Positions 18,212-26,026 of a stretch of DNA of 64,000 bases are shown here, piece by piece. The first letter of the stretch is position 1; each line of letters opens with the position of its first letter. The notes beneath the pieces are model-generated. The model was not told where the DNA came from and did not search any database. It saw only the letters and a list, made by a program, of their open reading frames with translations. The stretch lies in contig NC_002678.2 of assembly GCF_000009625.1 (NCBI RefSeq), forward strand, positions 1,798,001 through 1,862,000, in the 5' to 3' direction. The position numbers and the translations under genes are program-made. The stretch comes from Mesorhizobium japonicum MAFF 303099. GTDB lineage: Bacteria; Pseudomonadota; Alphaproteobacteria; Rhizobiales; Rhizobiaceae.

Positions 18212-18733
18212 CTAATGCTTGGTGCTCTTGCCACCGATGGGGATGCGCTTTGCCTTGCTCTGCGCCTTCTCGGACTTCGGCAAGCTCACGGACAGTACGC
18301 CGTTGCGGAAATCGGCGGCGACCTTGTCCTCCGCGACTTCGAAGCCGATCGGGATGCGACGTTCGAAGCGGCCATAGAACCGCTCGGAGAACTGACGCTC
18401 CTTGTCGTCGGTTTCGGAGTGTTTTTCGCCGCGCAACGTCAGGACGCCGTCATCGAGCAACACCTCGATGTCCTTCTCCTCCATGCCGGGTATCTCGGCT
18501 GTGACGCGGATATCCTTGTCCGTTTCGGAGATTTCCACGCTGGGCCAACCGGTGCCGGCCAAAGAGAACCTGCCCATGGACGGAAGCCGCGACTCGAAGC
18601 CGCGGAACATGTCGTCGACCAGGCGGCTCATCTCGCGATGCAGGCCCATGAACGGGTCCCGATCGCCTTCGCGAAAGAGGGTCGGAGACTGGCTGGTGTC
18701 GCGGCCCCATGGCATGAGATCACGAATGGTCAT
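18212..18733 (-). CDS. Hsp20 small heat-shock protein
   Basis: The 173-residue protein has an N-terminal arm (RDPFMGLHREMSRLVDDMFRGFE) and an alpha-crystallin domain (PSVEISETDKDIRVTAEIPGMEEKDIEVLLDDGVLTLRGEK ... GVLSVSLPK), with the C-terminal IPI anchor (RIPIGG). It holds unfolded proteins in the cytoplasm under stress. Start 18733 has AAGGAG nine bases upstream. Rhizobia carry several such genes; class A or B cannot be decided here. Confidence 0.95.
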   Translation of the reverse strand: MTIRDLMPWGRDTSQSPTLFREGDRDPFMGLHREMSRLVDDMFRGFESRLPSMGRFSLAGTGWPSVEISETDKDIRVTAEIPGMEEKDIEVLLDDGVLTLRGEKHSETDDKERQFSERFYGRFERRIPIGFEVAEDKVAADFRNGVLSVSLPKSEKAQSKAKRIPIGGKSTKH

Positions 18734-19075
18734 TGCACTTTCTCCTTTCTTGATCCTGTTTTTGGCACGTTTGTATGCTCTGGCTGCCATGCTCCGGAGG
18801 ACAACGCGCCGTCTGAAGCCGGCATCGCTCCCCGCCCCATCTGTGCTGCTGTTTTGGCTCTGCTTCTGGTCCGATCCGCTCAACCTTTGGGAACGCCCTC
18901 GCCCGGTCGCGGCCTCTCGCGACATCATCGCCTCCGGCACATGAGGCCCGAGTTCGACGGTCGCAAGACCGCCGCCCATGAAGCTGACGCCCACGTCTAC
19001 ACCGGCCCATCTGGCGACGGCATGGTCGATCTGGGGTTCGTTGCGGAGGGGTCAAGAGCTGGTAATGCAAAGTGA
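18734..19075. other. Intergenic stretch between Hsp20 and the PanB-like remnant
   Basis: Upstream of hsp20 the minus frame remains open for about 87 codons but has no ribosome binding site and no similarity that I recognise. It should contain the hsp20 promoter. On the plus strand a frame ending at the TGA 19073 reads into the remnant that follows. Confidence 0.35.
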
Positions 19076-19258
19076 TCGTCGGATGCACATACGCCCGCCT
19101 GGGGCAATCTGGCCGCCTTGCACAAGGCCGTTCGCGACGCCCGCGTCGAAGCACTGTCGGGCTTCCGCAGGGAGGTCGCCGGCGGCAGCTACCCGGGCAA
19201 GGCCGAGATCGCCGGCATTACCGACGTTGAGCTCAAGGCGTTTCGCGAGCAGCTGTAG
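19076..19258 (+). pseudogene. Possible 3' remnant of a PanB-like hydroxymethyltransferase gene
   Basis: A 60-codon open frame between stops has no start codon or ribosome binding site, yet reads like a real protein end: WGNLAALHKAVRDARVEALS, then FRREVAGGSYPGKAEI and a final TDVELKAFREQL. The GxYPG pattern followed by a short acidic tail resembles the C-terminus of ketopantoate hydroxymethyltransferase homologues. Upstream frames contain stops. Its last 26 bases overlap the 3' end of the convergent TetR gene. Identity is tentative. Confidence 0.35.
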
Positions 19259-19928
19259 GCTTACGTCTTCCGGCGGTCTTCGAGCCATGATTGTTCACGT
19301 CAAGGCGCGTCCCCATACCGGCGATGAGAATGGATAGACCTTCCTCAAACGGGGTCTTCATCCTCGATGCCTTCTTTGCCTTTCGCACCTCCTCGAGCAC
19401 CATCGAGATGGTCGGGAAGCGTGCTGCGTCAAGTCGCGTCTCGGGAGGGACTGACACCGCCGGGTCGGCCTGTTCCTCGAACGTCGTCCCAAGCGTGAAA
19501 TGAAGCGCGACCAAGACGCTGGACAGCGCATCGCCAGCGGGAAAGCCCGCGCGCAAGAGAATCTTCAGGGAATCCTCGACCATCCGCATGAGTGCGGTCC
19601 TGGAGATGTCGGCTGCCGCGACAAGACGCGCTCCGTCCCGACAGGAAAGCATCGCCTCGCGAAACCGCCGGCACGAAGAGCGAAGCCACACCTGCCAAGA
19701 AACCTCTCTGCGCGGAGGCCGGTACCAGGCGGCCAGCAGCGCATCCGCCATTTCGTCGACAAGCGCCTGCTTGTCCTTGATATGCCAGTAAAGGGTGGGA
19801 TTCTGAACGTCCAGTTCCTTCGCGAGGCGGCGAACGGTAAGCCCTTCGAGCCCCACTTCGCCAAGCAATCCCAATGCTGTCGCCACCACCTTGGCGCGAT
19901 CGAGTGGAGGCCTAGCCTTTTTGCCCAT
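19233..19928 (-). CDS. TetR-family regulator with TetR_C-type domain
   Basis: The 231-residue protein starts at ATG 19928, with AAGGAGGG upstream. The DNA-binding region is LTVRRLAKELDVQNPTLYWHIKDKQALVDEMADALL, and the C-terminal part (MRMVEDSLKILLRAGFPAGDALSSVLVALHFTLGTTFEEQA) matches the tetracycline-repressor C-terminal domain subgroup. It is divergent from an alpha/beta hydrolase gene; a perfect palindrome at 19961-19977 lies between them and is the likely operator. The inducer is unknown. Confidence 0.93.
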   Translation of the reverse strand: MGKKARPPLDRAKVVATALGLLGEVGLEGLTVRRLAKELDVQNPTLYWHIKDKQALVDEMADALLAAWYRPPRREVSWQVWLRSSCRRFREAMLSCRDGARLVAAADISRTALMRMVEDSLKILLRAGFPAGDALSSVLVALHFTLGTTFEEQADPAVSVPPETRLDAARFPTISMVLEEVRKAKKASRMKTPFEEGLSILIAGMGTRLDVNNHGSKTAGRRKPTAARETP

Positions 19929-19960
19929 CCATCCCTCCTTCCAGGCGACTGACTGCTTGA

Positions 19961-19977
19961 CTCTAGCAACGCTAGAG
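19961..19977. promoter_or_regulatory. Palindromic operator in the TetR/hydrolase divergent region
   Basis: CTCTAGC-AAC-GCTAGAG is a perfect 7-bp inverted repeat with a 3-base centre, 33 bases upstream of the TetR start. Size and position fit a TetR-family operator controlling both divergent genes. Confidence 0.7.
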
Positions 19978-20057
19978 AACGATGCTACGCACGGCAAGGA
20001 AAAAACCGCCGCCATCGAGCGGCAGACGACCAATACATCGGGCTGGATCTGTCATTC

Positions 20058-20927
20058 ATGGATGAGCAAGCTGCAATGACCCACACGGCAGTGTCTCGCG
20101 CCAACCGCGTGGTCAGCTGGGAAAGCCATGGGACCGGGCCGGGCCTGGTCGTGTTGCATGGAGCCGCGAGGGCAGCGCACCACTATCGCCCGCTTGCCAA
20201 GGCACTGTCTCATCGCTTCACCGTACATCTGGTCAATCGAAATGGCAGAGGCCTGAGCGCCCCCGCGACACCCGAGAAAGGCATCGCAGGACAGGTCGAC
20301 GACGTCGCTGCGGTCTTTGAGGCAACCCGCGCAGCCTATTTGTTCGGGCACAGCGCCGGCGGCATGGTCGCCCTGGAAGCGGCACGCGTCGTCAAGGCTG
20401 AGCGGATGGCTGTCTATGACCCCGGAATATCGATCGACGGCTCATTCCCGAGCAGCCTTCTTAATCAGCTCACACGCGATCTCGAGCTGGATGACCTCGC
20501 AGCGGCTCAGACCCATCTGGCGAAGGCGGTTGGTGTGTTGCCCGCCTGGCTGCCGGATTTCGCGCTTCGCTGGCTGTTTGGAAAGATCCTGAGCGGGGAT
20601 GGTGGCGCTGAACTCAGACAGTTGCTGCCGACGCTCCGAGACGATCTGGGTCTCATCGAGGCGCTGGCCGGCCCGGCAACCCGTTTCGACGATATTCGAA
20701 TGCCAACTCTCGTCATCTGGGGGTCGAAAAGCCCGGCTTTCCTTGTCCAGGCTTGCAAGCAACTGGCCGCCGCGCTGCCCCAGGCTCAATCCCTCGCCCT
20801 TGCCGGCCAGGGACACAATGCACCCGACCTGACCGGCACGGCAGCTGTCGCCCGGCTGCTGGAACAGGTTTTCATGCCGCCGACAGCGCCTGCGCCGCCA
20901 ACGACTTGCTCGCTCTCAGCGAACTGA
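20058..20927 (+). CDS. Alpha/beta hydrolase
   Basis: The 289-residue protein has the alpha/beta-hydrolase order: oxyanion region LVVLHGAARAAHHY, nucleophile elbow YLFGHSAGGMVALEA (Ser near residue 97), acid region RMPTLVIWGSKSP, and His in ALAGQGHNAPDL. No signal peptide is present, so it is cytoplasmic. Substrate cannot be told. It is divergent from the TetR gene and probably controlled by it. A second ATG 18 bases downstream is an equally possible start; neither has a strong ribosome binding site. Confidence 0.9.
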   Translation: MDEQAAMTHTAVSRANRVVSWESHGTGPGLVVLHGAARAAHHYRPLAKALSHRFTVHLVNRNGRGLSAPATPEKGIAGQVDDVAAVFEATRAAYLFGHSAGGMVALEAARVVKAERMAVYDPGISIDGSFPSSLLNQLTRDLELDDLAAAQTHLAKAVGVLPAWLPDFALRWLFGKILSGDGGAELRQLLPTLRDDLGLIEALAGPATRFDDIRMPTLVIWGSKSPAFLVQACKQLAAALPQAQSLALAGQGHNAPDLTGTAAVARLLEQVFMPPTAPAPPTTCSLSAN

Positions 20928-21074
20928 AATCCATCCAAGCTGGTCCATGAACTGGATGAGCCTCGGCACCACGGCATCGGGTGCTGTCTCCCTGTTCCAT
21001 TGCCTTCGCACTATGGCGGTGCCGACCGCCATTGCGAGTGGTAGAAGGCGTACAGGCAGCTGGTCGTCAGCCAG

Positions 21075-21989
21075 CTATGACACCAGAGGCATCGGCACTT
21101 TCAGCCCGTCGATCAGCGCGTCGCGGAACAGCGCGATCGGCCCGGCGAGCCGTCCGGCGGGCGGGCGGTGCAGCAGCCAGGCGCGCACTTGCGGTTTGAA
21201 GTCGGGACAGTCGATGACCTCCACCTTGTCGCGCCAGCGGCTGTCGGCGAAGGCGCCGGGCGTGACGATGCCGATGCCATGGCCGCGCGCCACCAGCGAC
21301 ATTCTGAGGTCGACGCTGAGCGCCTCCACCCCGACCTGGAATGGCAGCCTTGCCGCCTCGAAACTCTGGCGGATGAAGGCGCGAAACCCGCAGCCGTTTT
21401 CGTTCATCACCCAGGCAAAGCGCGACAGGTCGGCGAGCTTCGCCGGGTTCGGCACGCCGAGGCTGGGGGATGCGACCAGCAGCACCGATTGCGCGCCGAG
21501 ATCGTCGCAGACCAGCTCGTCCGGCGGCGCCAGGCCTTCGGCGAGGCACACCGCCACGGCGTCGAGCTCGCTGCGCGCCACCTGCTCAACCAGCCTTGGC
21601 GACCAGCCTGAGGTGATGCGCAGCGTCAGTTGCGGAAAGGCGGCGCGCAGAGTGTCGAGCGGCAGCGCAAGTGCCGCGTCGGAGAGATAGGGCATGACGC
21701 CCAGGCGGAACTCGCCCTTGACCTCGCCTTGCGGCGACACGCCCGCCCTGAGATCCTCCAGCGAGCGCAGCACCCGCCTTCCATGCTCATAGGCTTCGCG
21801 CCCGGACGCCGTCGGCTTCAGCGGCTTCGACTGGCGGTCGAGCAGCGCTGTCGCCAGCCCATCCTCGAGATTCTGGATGCGGCGCGTGACGCCCGGCTGG
21901 GTGAGGTTGAGCCTGGCCGAGGCGCCGACGATCGAGCCGGTTTCCACCACAGCGATGAAGGCTTCGAGATCATGGATGTTCATGCGCAT
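21075..21989 (-). CDS. LysR-family transcriptional regulator
   Basis: The 304-residue protein has an N-terminal LysR helix-turn-helix (MNIHDLEAFIAVVETGSIVGASARLNLTQPGVTRRIQNLEDGLATALLDR) and a LysR substrate-binding domain from about residue 90. Two ATGs six bases apart (21989, 21983) could serve as start. It is divergent from an MFS transporter with a 91-base gap that contains an inverted repeat, the common arrangement for a LysR activator of an adjacent exporter. Confidence 0.94.
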   Translation of the reverse strand: MRMNIHDLEAFIAVVETGSIVGASARLNLTQPGVTRRIQNLEDGLATALLDRQSKPLKPTASGREAYEHGRRVLRSLEDLRAGVSPQGEVKGEFRLGVMPYLSDAALALPLDTLRAAFPQLTLRITSGWSPRLVEQVARSELDAVAVCLAEGLAPPDELVCDDLGAQSVLLVASPSLGVPNPAKLADLSRFAWVMNENGCGFRAFIRQSFEAARLPFQVGVEALSVDLRMSLVARGHGIGIVTPGAFADSRWRDKVEVIDCPDFKPQVRAWLLHRPPAGRLAGPIALFRDALIDGLKVPMPLVS

Positions 21990-22000
21990 CTCGCATAGTG

Positions 22001-22033
22001 ATTATCGAATTGATTGAATTGTAGCATGATAAT
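22001..22033. promoter_or_regulatory. Inverted repeat in the LysR/MFS divergent region
   Basis: ATTATC (22001-22006) and GATAAT (22028-22033) form an inverted repeat centred in the gap between the two divergent starts, and the interior is AT-rich. Placement fits a LysR-type recognition site overlapping both promoters. Confidence 0.5.
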
Positions 22034-22080
22034 GCTTCGGCATAAAGTCCTCAAGCAATATGCAACTTCCTGAGGACTCC

Positions 22081-23304
22081 ATGACTGATACCAATGACGG
22101 CCAGCTGTGCGAGCGGCTGCCGGCTGCGACCATCACCGGCCCGCAGACGCTGCTCTTCGCCGCCTCCACCGGCATCATCGTCACCAATCTGTTCGCGCCG
22201 CAGACGCTGGTCGGGCTGATCGGCCCGTCGCTCGGCGCCAGCGCCGCCAGCGTCGGCCTCGTCGCCATGGCCACGCTGCTCGGCTATGCCGCCGGCCTGT
22301 TCTTCCTGGTGCCGATGGCAGACCTTGCCGAAAACCGCGCCCTGATCCTGCGCATGCTGGCCGCGGCCGCCCTTGCGGCCGGCGTCGCCGCCTTCGCGCC
22401 CACCATCGCCTCGCTGCTGGTCGTCCTGTTCGTCCTCGGCGCTGCCTGCTCGGCGATTCAGATCCTGGTGCCGATCGCCGCCTCGATGGCGCCGCCCGGC
22501 GAAGCCGGCCGCGTCATCGGCGATGTGATGAGCGGGGTGATGATCGGCATCCTGCTGGCGCGGCCGCTGGCCAGCCTGATCGCCGACGCCTGGGGCTGGC
22601 GCGCCTTCTACGGCCTCAGCGCCGCCGCGCTCGTCCTGCTCGCCGGCGTGCTTGCCTTCACCTTGCCGCAGCGCCGCCCAGAGGCGAAATCGACTTATGG
22701 CGCGCTGATCGCGTCGCTGTTCGGGCTGCTGCGCGACGAACCGGTGCTACGGCGCCGTGCGCTGACGGCAGCGCTGGTGATGGCGGCCTTCAGCCTGTTC
22801 TGGACGGCGGTCGCTTTGCGCCTCGCTGAGCCGCCCTTCGGCCTTGGCCAGCGCGGCATTGCGCTCTTCGCGCTCGTCGGCGCCGGCGGCGCCGTGGTCA
22901 CGCCGCTGTTCGGCCGGGCCGGCGACCATGGCTGGACGCGATCCGCCACTATCGTCTGTCACCTCGTGCTGATCGGCGCGATGGCGCTCGCCGCCTGGGT
23001 CGGCGCCTCTCAGTCCGAAGCGTCATGGCTGCCGCTGGTGCTGATGGGCATTAGCGCCGTGCTGCTCGACATCGGCGTCACCGGCGACCAGACGCTTGGC
23101 CGCCGTGCCGTCAATCTGCTTCAGCCCATGGCGCGCGGCCGGCTCAACGGCCTGTTCGTCGGCATCTTCTTCATCGGCGGCGCCATCGGCTCCTTGCTGG
23201 CCGGTGTCGCCTGGAGCTGGGGCGGATGGACTTGCGTGTGCGCCATCGGCGCAGCCTTTGGGCTCGTCGCACTTCTGGTCGACTGGATCGGCGGGCCGGA
23301 ATGA
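22081..23304 (+). CDS. MFS transporter
   Basis: The protein (407 residues from ATG 22081, GAGGA upstream) has about twelve membrane spans in two halves with a central loop near residues 200-215. LGYAAGLFFLVPMADLAENR is the MFS motif-A region after span 2. The family resembles drug- or sugar-efflux transporters of the DHA1 type. It is probably activated by the divergent LysR regulator. Substrate unknown. Confidence 0.92.
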   Translation: MTDTNDGQLCERLPAATITGPQTLLFAASTGIIVTNLFAPQTLVGLIGPSLGASAASVGLVAMATLLGYAAGLFFLVPMADLAENRALILRMLAAAALAAGVAAFAPTIASLLVVLFVLGAACSAIQILVPIAASMAPPGEAGRVIGDVMSGVMIGILLARPLASLIADAWGWRAFYGLSAAALVLLAGVLAFTLPQRRPEAKSTYGALIASLFGLLRDEPVLRRRALTAALVMAAFSLFWTAVALRLAEPPFGLGQRGIALFALVGAGGAVVTPLFGRAGDHGWTRSATIVCHLVLIGAMALAAWVGASQSEASWLPLVLMGISAVLLDIGVTGDQTLGRRAVNLLQPMARGRLNGLFVGIFFIGGAIGSLLAGVAWSWGGWTCVCAIGAAFGLVALLVDWIGGPE

Positions 23305-23315
23305 CGCCAGCCGGC

Positions 23316-26009
23316 TCAGGGGAAGACGTTCACCCTCTTGACGCTCACCTCCGCCGATCCGAGGTTGTTGTGCCTATAGAAAAAGTTGGAGACGCCAGGC
23401 AGGGCGATCACCGCATCGTTGACGTAGAAATAGAGCTCGCCCGAGTTTTTGGGCTTGATCTCGGCGGTGAGCCGCATGTTGAGACATTTTCCGAGTGTCG
23501 TGGGTCCGACGGGATCGAGCGCGTATTCGTCATTGCCGAACCGGCCGATGCGCGCGATTGGCTTGAAATAAGGCTCAGCCCACCAGCGCTTGAGCAGCGA
23601 GGCCAAATAGTGGACGAGGCTGCCTTCCGCGACGCCCATCGTGTCGGCACAGCCTCTGTCCCGGATTGGGTCTGGGTCTTTCTCCCCGTCGATCCAGGGG
23701 TCCTTGGGATCAATGGTAACAATGACCTCGTAGCGAACCCCTTCCTGCAGCCAATTGCCGGTGTCACTGCACATCGCATTCGTCTTGAAACCAGCGGAGG
23801 TCGCACTCAGCCTTTCAACCCCCGTTGAATTTGCAAGCACCGGCTCCGCGCAGTAGGTTCCCATGGAATCGGCGACTTCGAATATCGTCTTGTTGACCGC
23901 GCACACGACAAGATAGGCCGACAGAGCCAGAAAGGCCGCCGGCAGCAAATACTCCCTGAGCAGCTTGTAGAGCCGCTGGGCGCCGTGATTGTTGCGGATG
24001 GCGCGGGCGATCACCAGGGAAACAGGCGTCGACGCAGCACGAGGCCCGCGCGCGCTCAGGAAGAGGTAGGTGGCCAGACAGCCGAGCGACGCAACGGCGA
24101 GAAACAGGCCTGCCCAGGCTATCCAGGCTGTCTCCGCAATGCTTTTCCATTCGAGTATGAAGCTGTGCTCCCAAGGTCGTCCTGCTGCCAGCGCACAGAA
24201 GCCCAGGACGACCGCCCCGATCAATGCACTGCGCCGGTGCGCATCGTTTCTGTCCGATGGGGGCACCCTTACACCCTGCCCCCTGTCAACATTCCAGGCC
24301 AACCGTGCCCGGTCGTCTATGCGTGTGCGCAGGACGCCGTTGATCCACAGGAAAAAGCCAAGCGCCACGACGAGGATCGCGGCCAGCCCGGAATGCGTCG
24401 TCACCGCATCCACCCAGGGCGCGGCGAGGCCGGGGAGGAAGCCGCTGATCAGCCCGATGACCGGCCCTGCAAGACCGTTCGCGGCCTGTTCCAGCTGCCC
24501 GGTTGCACCGAGCGTGACATATCCGGCAAGCAGCGGAAACGCCGCGAAGAGAACGGCAATCGACAACATCACGTAGTAAAGCCCGCGCCGCCACCAGACC
24601 GTGTCCTTCGTCAGTTGGAAGCGTTCCGTGCGGCCCTCGGCGCTTTGCGGCTTGAACGCACCCAATGCCTGGCCGAATTTCGTGTTCATGGTGGCCAGGT
24701 CGCGCTTGCGATCCTCTGGAAGCTCTAATTTGTCGACGACGCCCGCGGCTGTCGGCACTGGTCGGCCGCCTATCAAATCCGTGAAGGGAACCTTGAAGCC
24801 AAGCGGCGTCAGGACATCGAACTCTTCAGGCAACGAGATCGGCGCATAGTCGTCGCTGCCTTTCGCGATCCGGGTGATGACGCTGGCGTCGACGAGCGGC
24901 GTCACGCCTCTCCCCATCAGATCCTTCACATTGCGTGGATGGTAGCGGTAGAAGACGCCAAAGCCGGACCGGGAATCGTAGATGCGTCCGGCTTCGGACG
25001 CATAGTCCCAATAGTCAGCGACAACTTCCGACTTGAAGCGCAACTTCTGCTCGGCAGCCTCCCCGATCATCCAGCACAAAGGTATGTGGGCGAGCCTGTC
25101 ATCGGCATAGCCGCCGCCGACATTGGCATGGCACCCGGCGAACCAAACCTGTTTGAGGCGGGGATCGGCGTCCTTTTCGCTCTCGGATACTTCATGGTTG
25201 GTTGCCGGCTCGGCCTGTGCGTCGTCTTGCTTGGCAGAGCCACTTTCATCCCACGGGATTGGAAAAAAAGTGCGCCGCTCATCATCGATGCTGAATGCCT
25301 GCCTTGCGCATTGCACGGCACGCAGAAGGTTCCTTTTCTCGAACGTGATCGGCCAGACCCATTTATGCACCGCCTTCGTCAACTCATCGACCGGCAGGCC
25401 GTAGGCGGCGACGGTATCCCAGACGCCGACGAAGGCGATCCGGATGTTTTTGGCTGCCCGCGGGTCGACGCCATTTGGTTTGACTTGATCGTAGGGACGG
25501 CTTCCCGTGATCTGGTTCCAAAAGGCAAACCACTGCTGGGCTATGTAGCGGGCGAACACAACCCAAGGTAGCTTGGACCCAAAGGCCTTCGGCCGGTAGG
25601 CGCGATATGCGGCATGGGCGTTGCGGTCGAGCTCCTCTTCGGATTCTGCTTTTACCAGCCCTTCGCGCGCGATCATGCCGACCAGCACGCGGATGGTGAA
25701 GGCGCCGCGGCTGAAGCCGAAGGCGAAGATCCTGTCGCCCGGCTCATAGTTGAGGCACAGGAACTTGTAGAGCGCCAGCACGCGCCGCTTGACGCCGAAG
25801 CCCAGGGCCAGGCCGATGATCTCGAACGGCTTGAATTGCGAGGTGCCGACACCGTCGCTGAAGACGGCGATCTGGTCAGCGCCGGTCAGGTCGAGCGCCT
25901 GGTAAAGGCGCCACACATTGGTCTTGAACGCCTTGGCGGCGCTGTTGCCGGTGCCGTCGGCAAAGACGACGATGTTCCTGCGCGGATCCTTGCCTGGAAC
26001 ATCTGCCAT
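23316..26009 (-). CDS. DUF2235 (Tle1-like phospholipase) membrane protein
   Basis: The 897-residue protein starts at ATG 26009. Its first 450 residues form a DUF2235 alpha/beta-hydrolase: VVFADGTGN at 14-22, nucleophile elbow FGFSRGAF near 97-104, and WFAGCHANVGGGY around residue 290, the usual acid/His region. From about 480 onward several hydrophobic segments (YYVMLSIAVLFAAFPLLAGYV, ILVVALGFFLWINGVL and two more pairs) make it membrane-bound, ending with a soluble 150-residue tail. DUF2235 includes the type VI effector phospholipase Tle1. No T6SS gene is nearby; it follows the muramidase gene by 17 bases, so they form an operon. Confidence 0.88.
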   Translation of the reverse strand: MADVPGKDPRRNIVVFADGTGNSAAKAFKTNVWRLYQALDLTGADQIAVFSDGVGTSQFKPFEIIGLALGFGVKRRVLALYKFLCLNYEPGDRIFAFGFSRGAFTIRVLVGMIAREGLVKAESEEELDRNAHAAYRAYRPKAFGSKLPWVVFARYIAQQWFAFWNQITGSRPYDQVKPNGVDPRAAKNIRIAFVGVWDTVAAYGLPVDELTKAVHKWVWPITFEKRNLLRAVQCARQAFSIDDERRTFFPIPWDESGSAKQDDAQAEPATNHEVSESEKDADPRLKQVWFAGCHANVGGGYADDRLAHIPLCWMIGEAAEQKLRFKSEVVADYWDYASEAGRIYDSRSGFGVFYRYHPRNVKDLMGRGVTPLVDASVITRIAKGSDDYAPISLPEEFDVLTPLGFKVPFTDLIGGRPVPTAAGVVDKLELPEDRKRDLATMNTKFGQALGAFKPQSAEGRTERFQLTKDTVWWRRGLYYVMLSIAVLFAAFPLLAGYVTLGATGQLEQAANGLAGPVIGLISGFLPGLAAPWVDAVTTHSGLAAILVVALGFFLWINGVLRTRIDDRARLAWNVDRGQGVRVPPSDRNDAHRRSALIGAVVLGFCALAAGRPWEHSFILEWKSIAETAWIAWAGLFLAVASLGCLATYLFLSARGPRAASTPVSLVIARAIRNNHGAQRLYKLLREYLLPAAFLALSAYLVVCAVNKTIFEVADSMGTYCAEPVLANSTGVERLSATSAGFKTNAMCSDTGNWLQEGVRYEVIVTIDPKDPWIDGEKDPDPIRDRGCADTMGVAEGSLVHYLASLLKRWWAEPYFKPIARIGRFGNDEYALDPVGPTTLGKCLNMRLTAEIKPKNSGELYFYVNDAVIALPGVSNFFYRHNNLGSAEVSVKRVNVFP

Positions 26010-26026
26010 CGGTTCCCCCCTGCGCC

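Noticed and set aside
20947..21690. A 247-codon plus-strand frame opposite the LysR gene
   Set aside because: The LysR gene on the minus strand has clear helix-turn-helix and substrate-binding domains; the plus frame is antisense with Ser/Arg bias.
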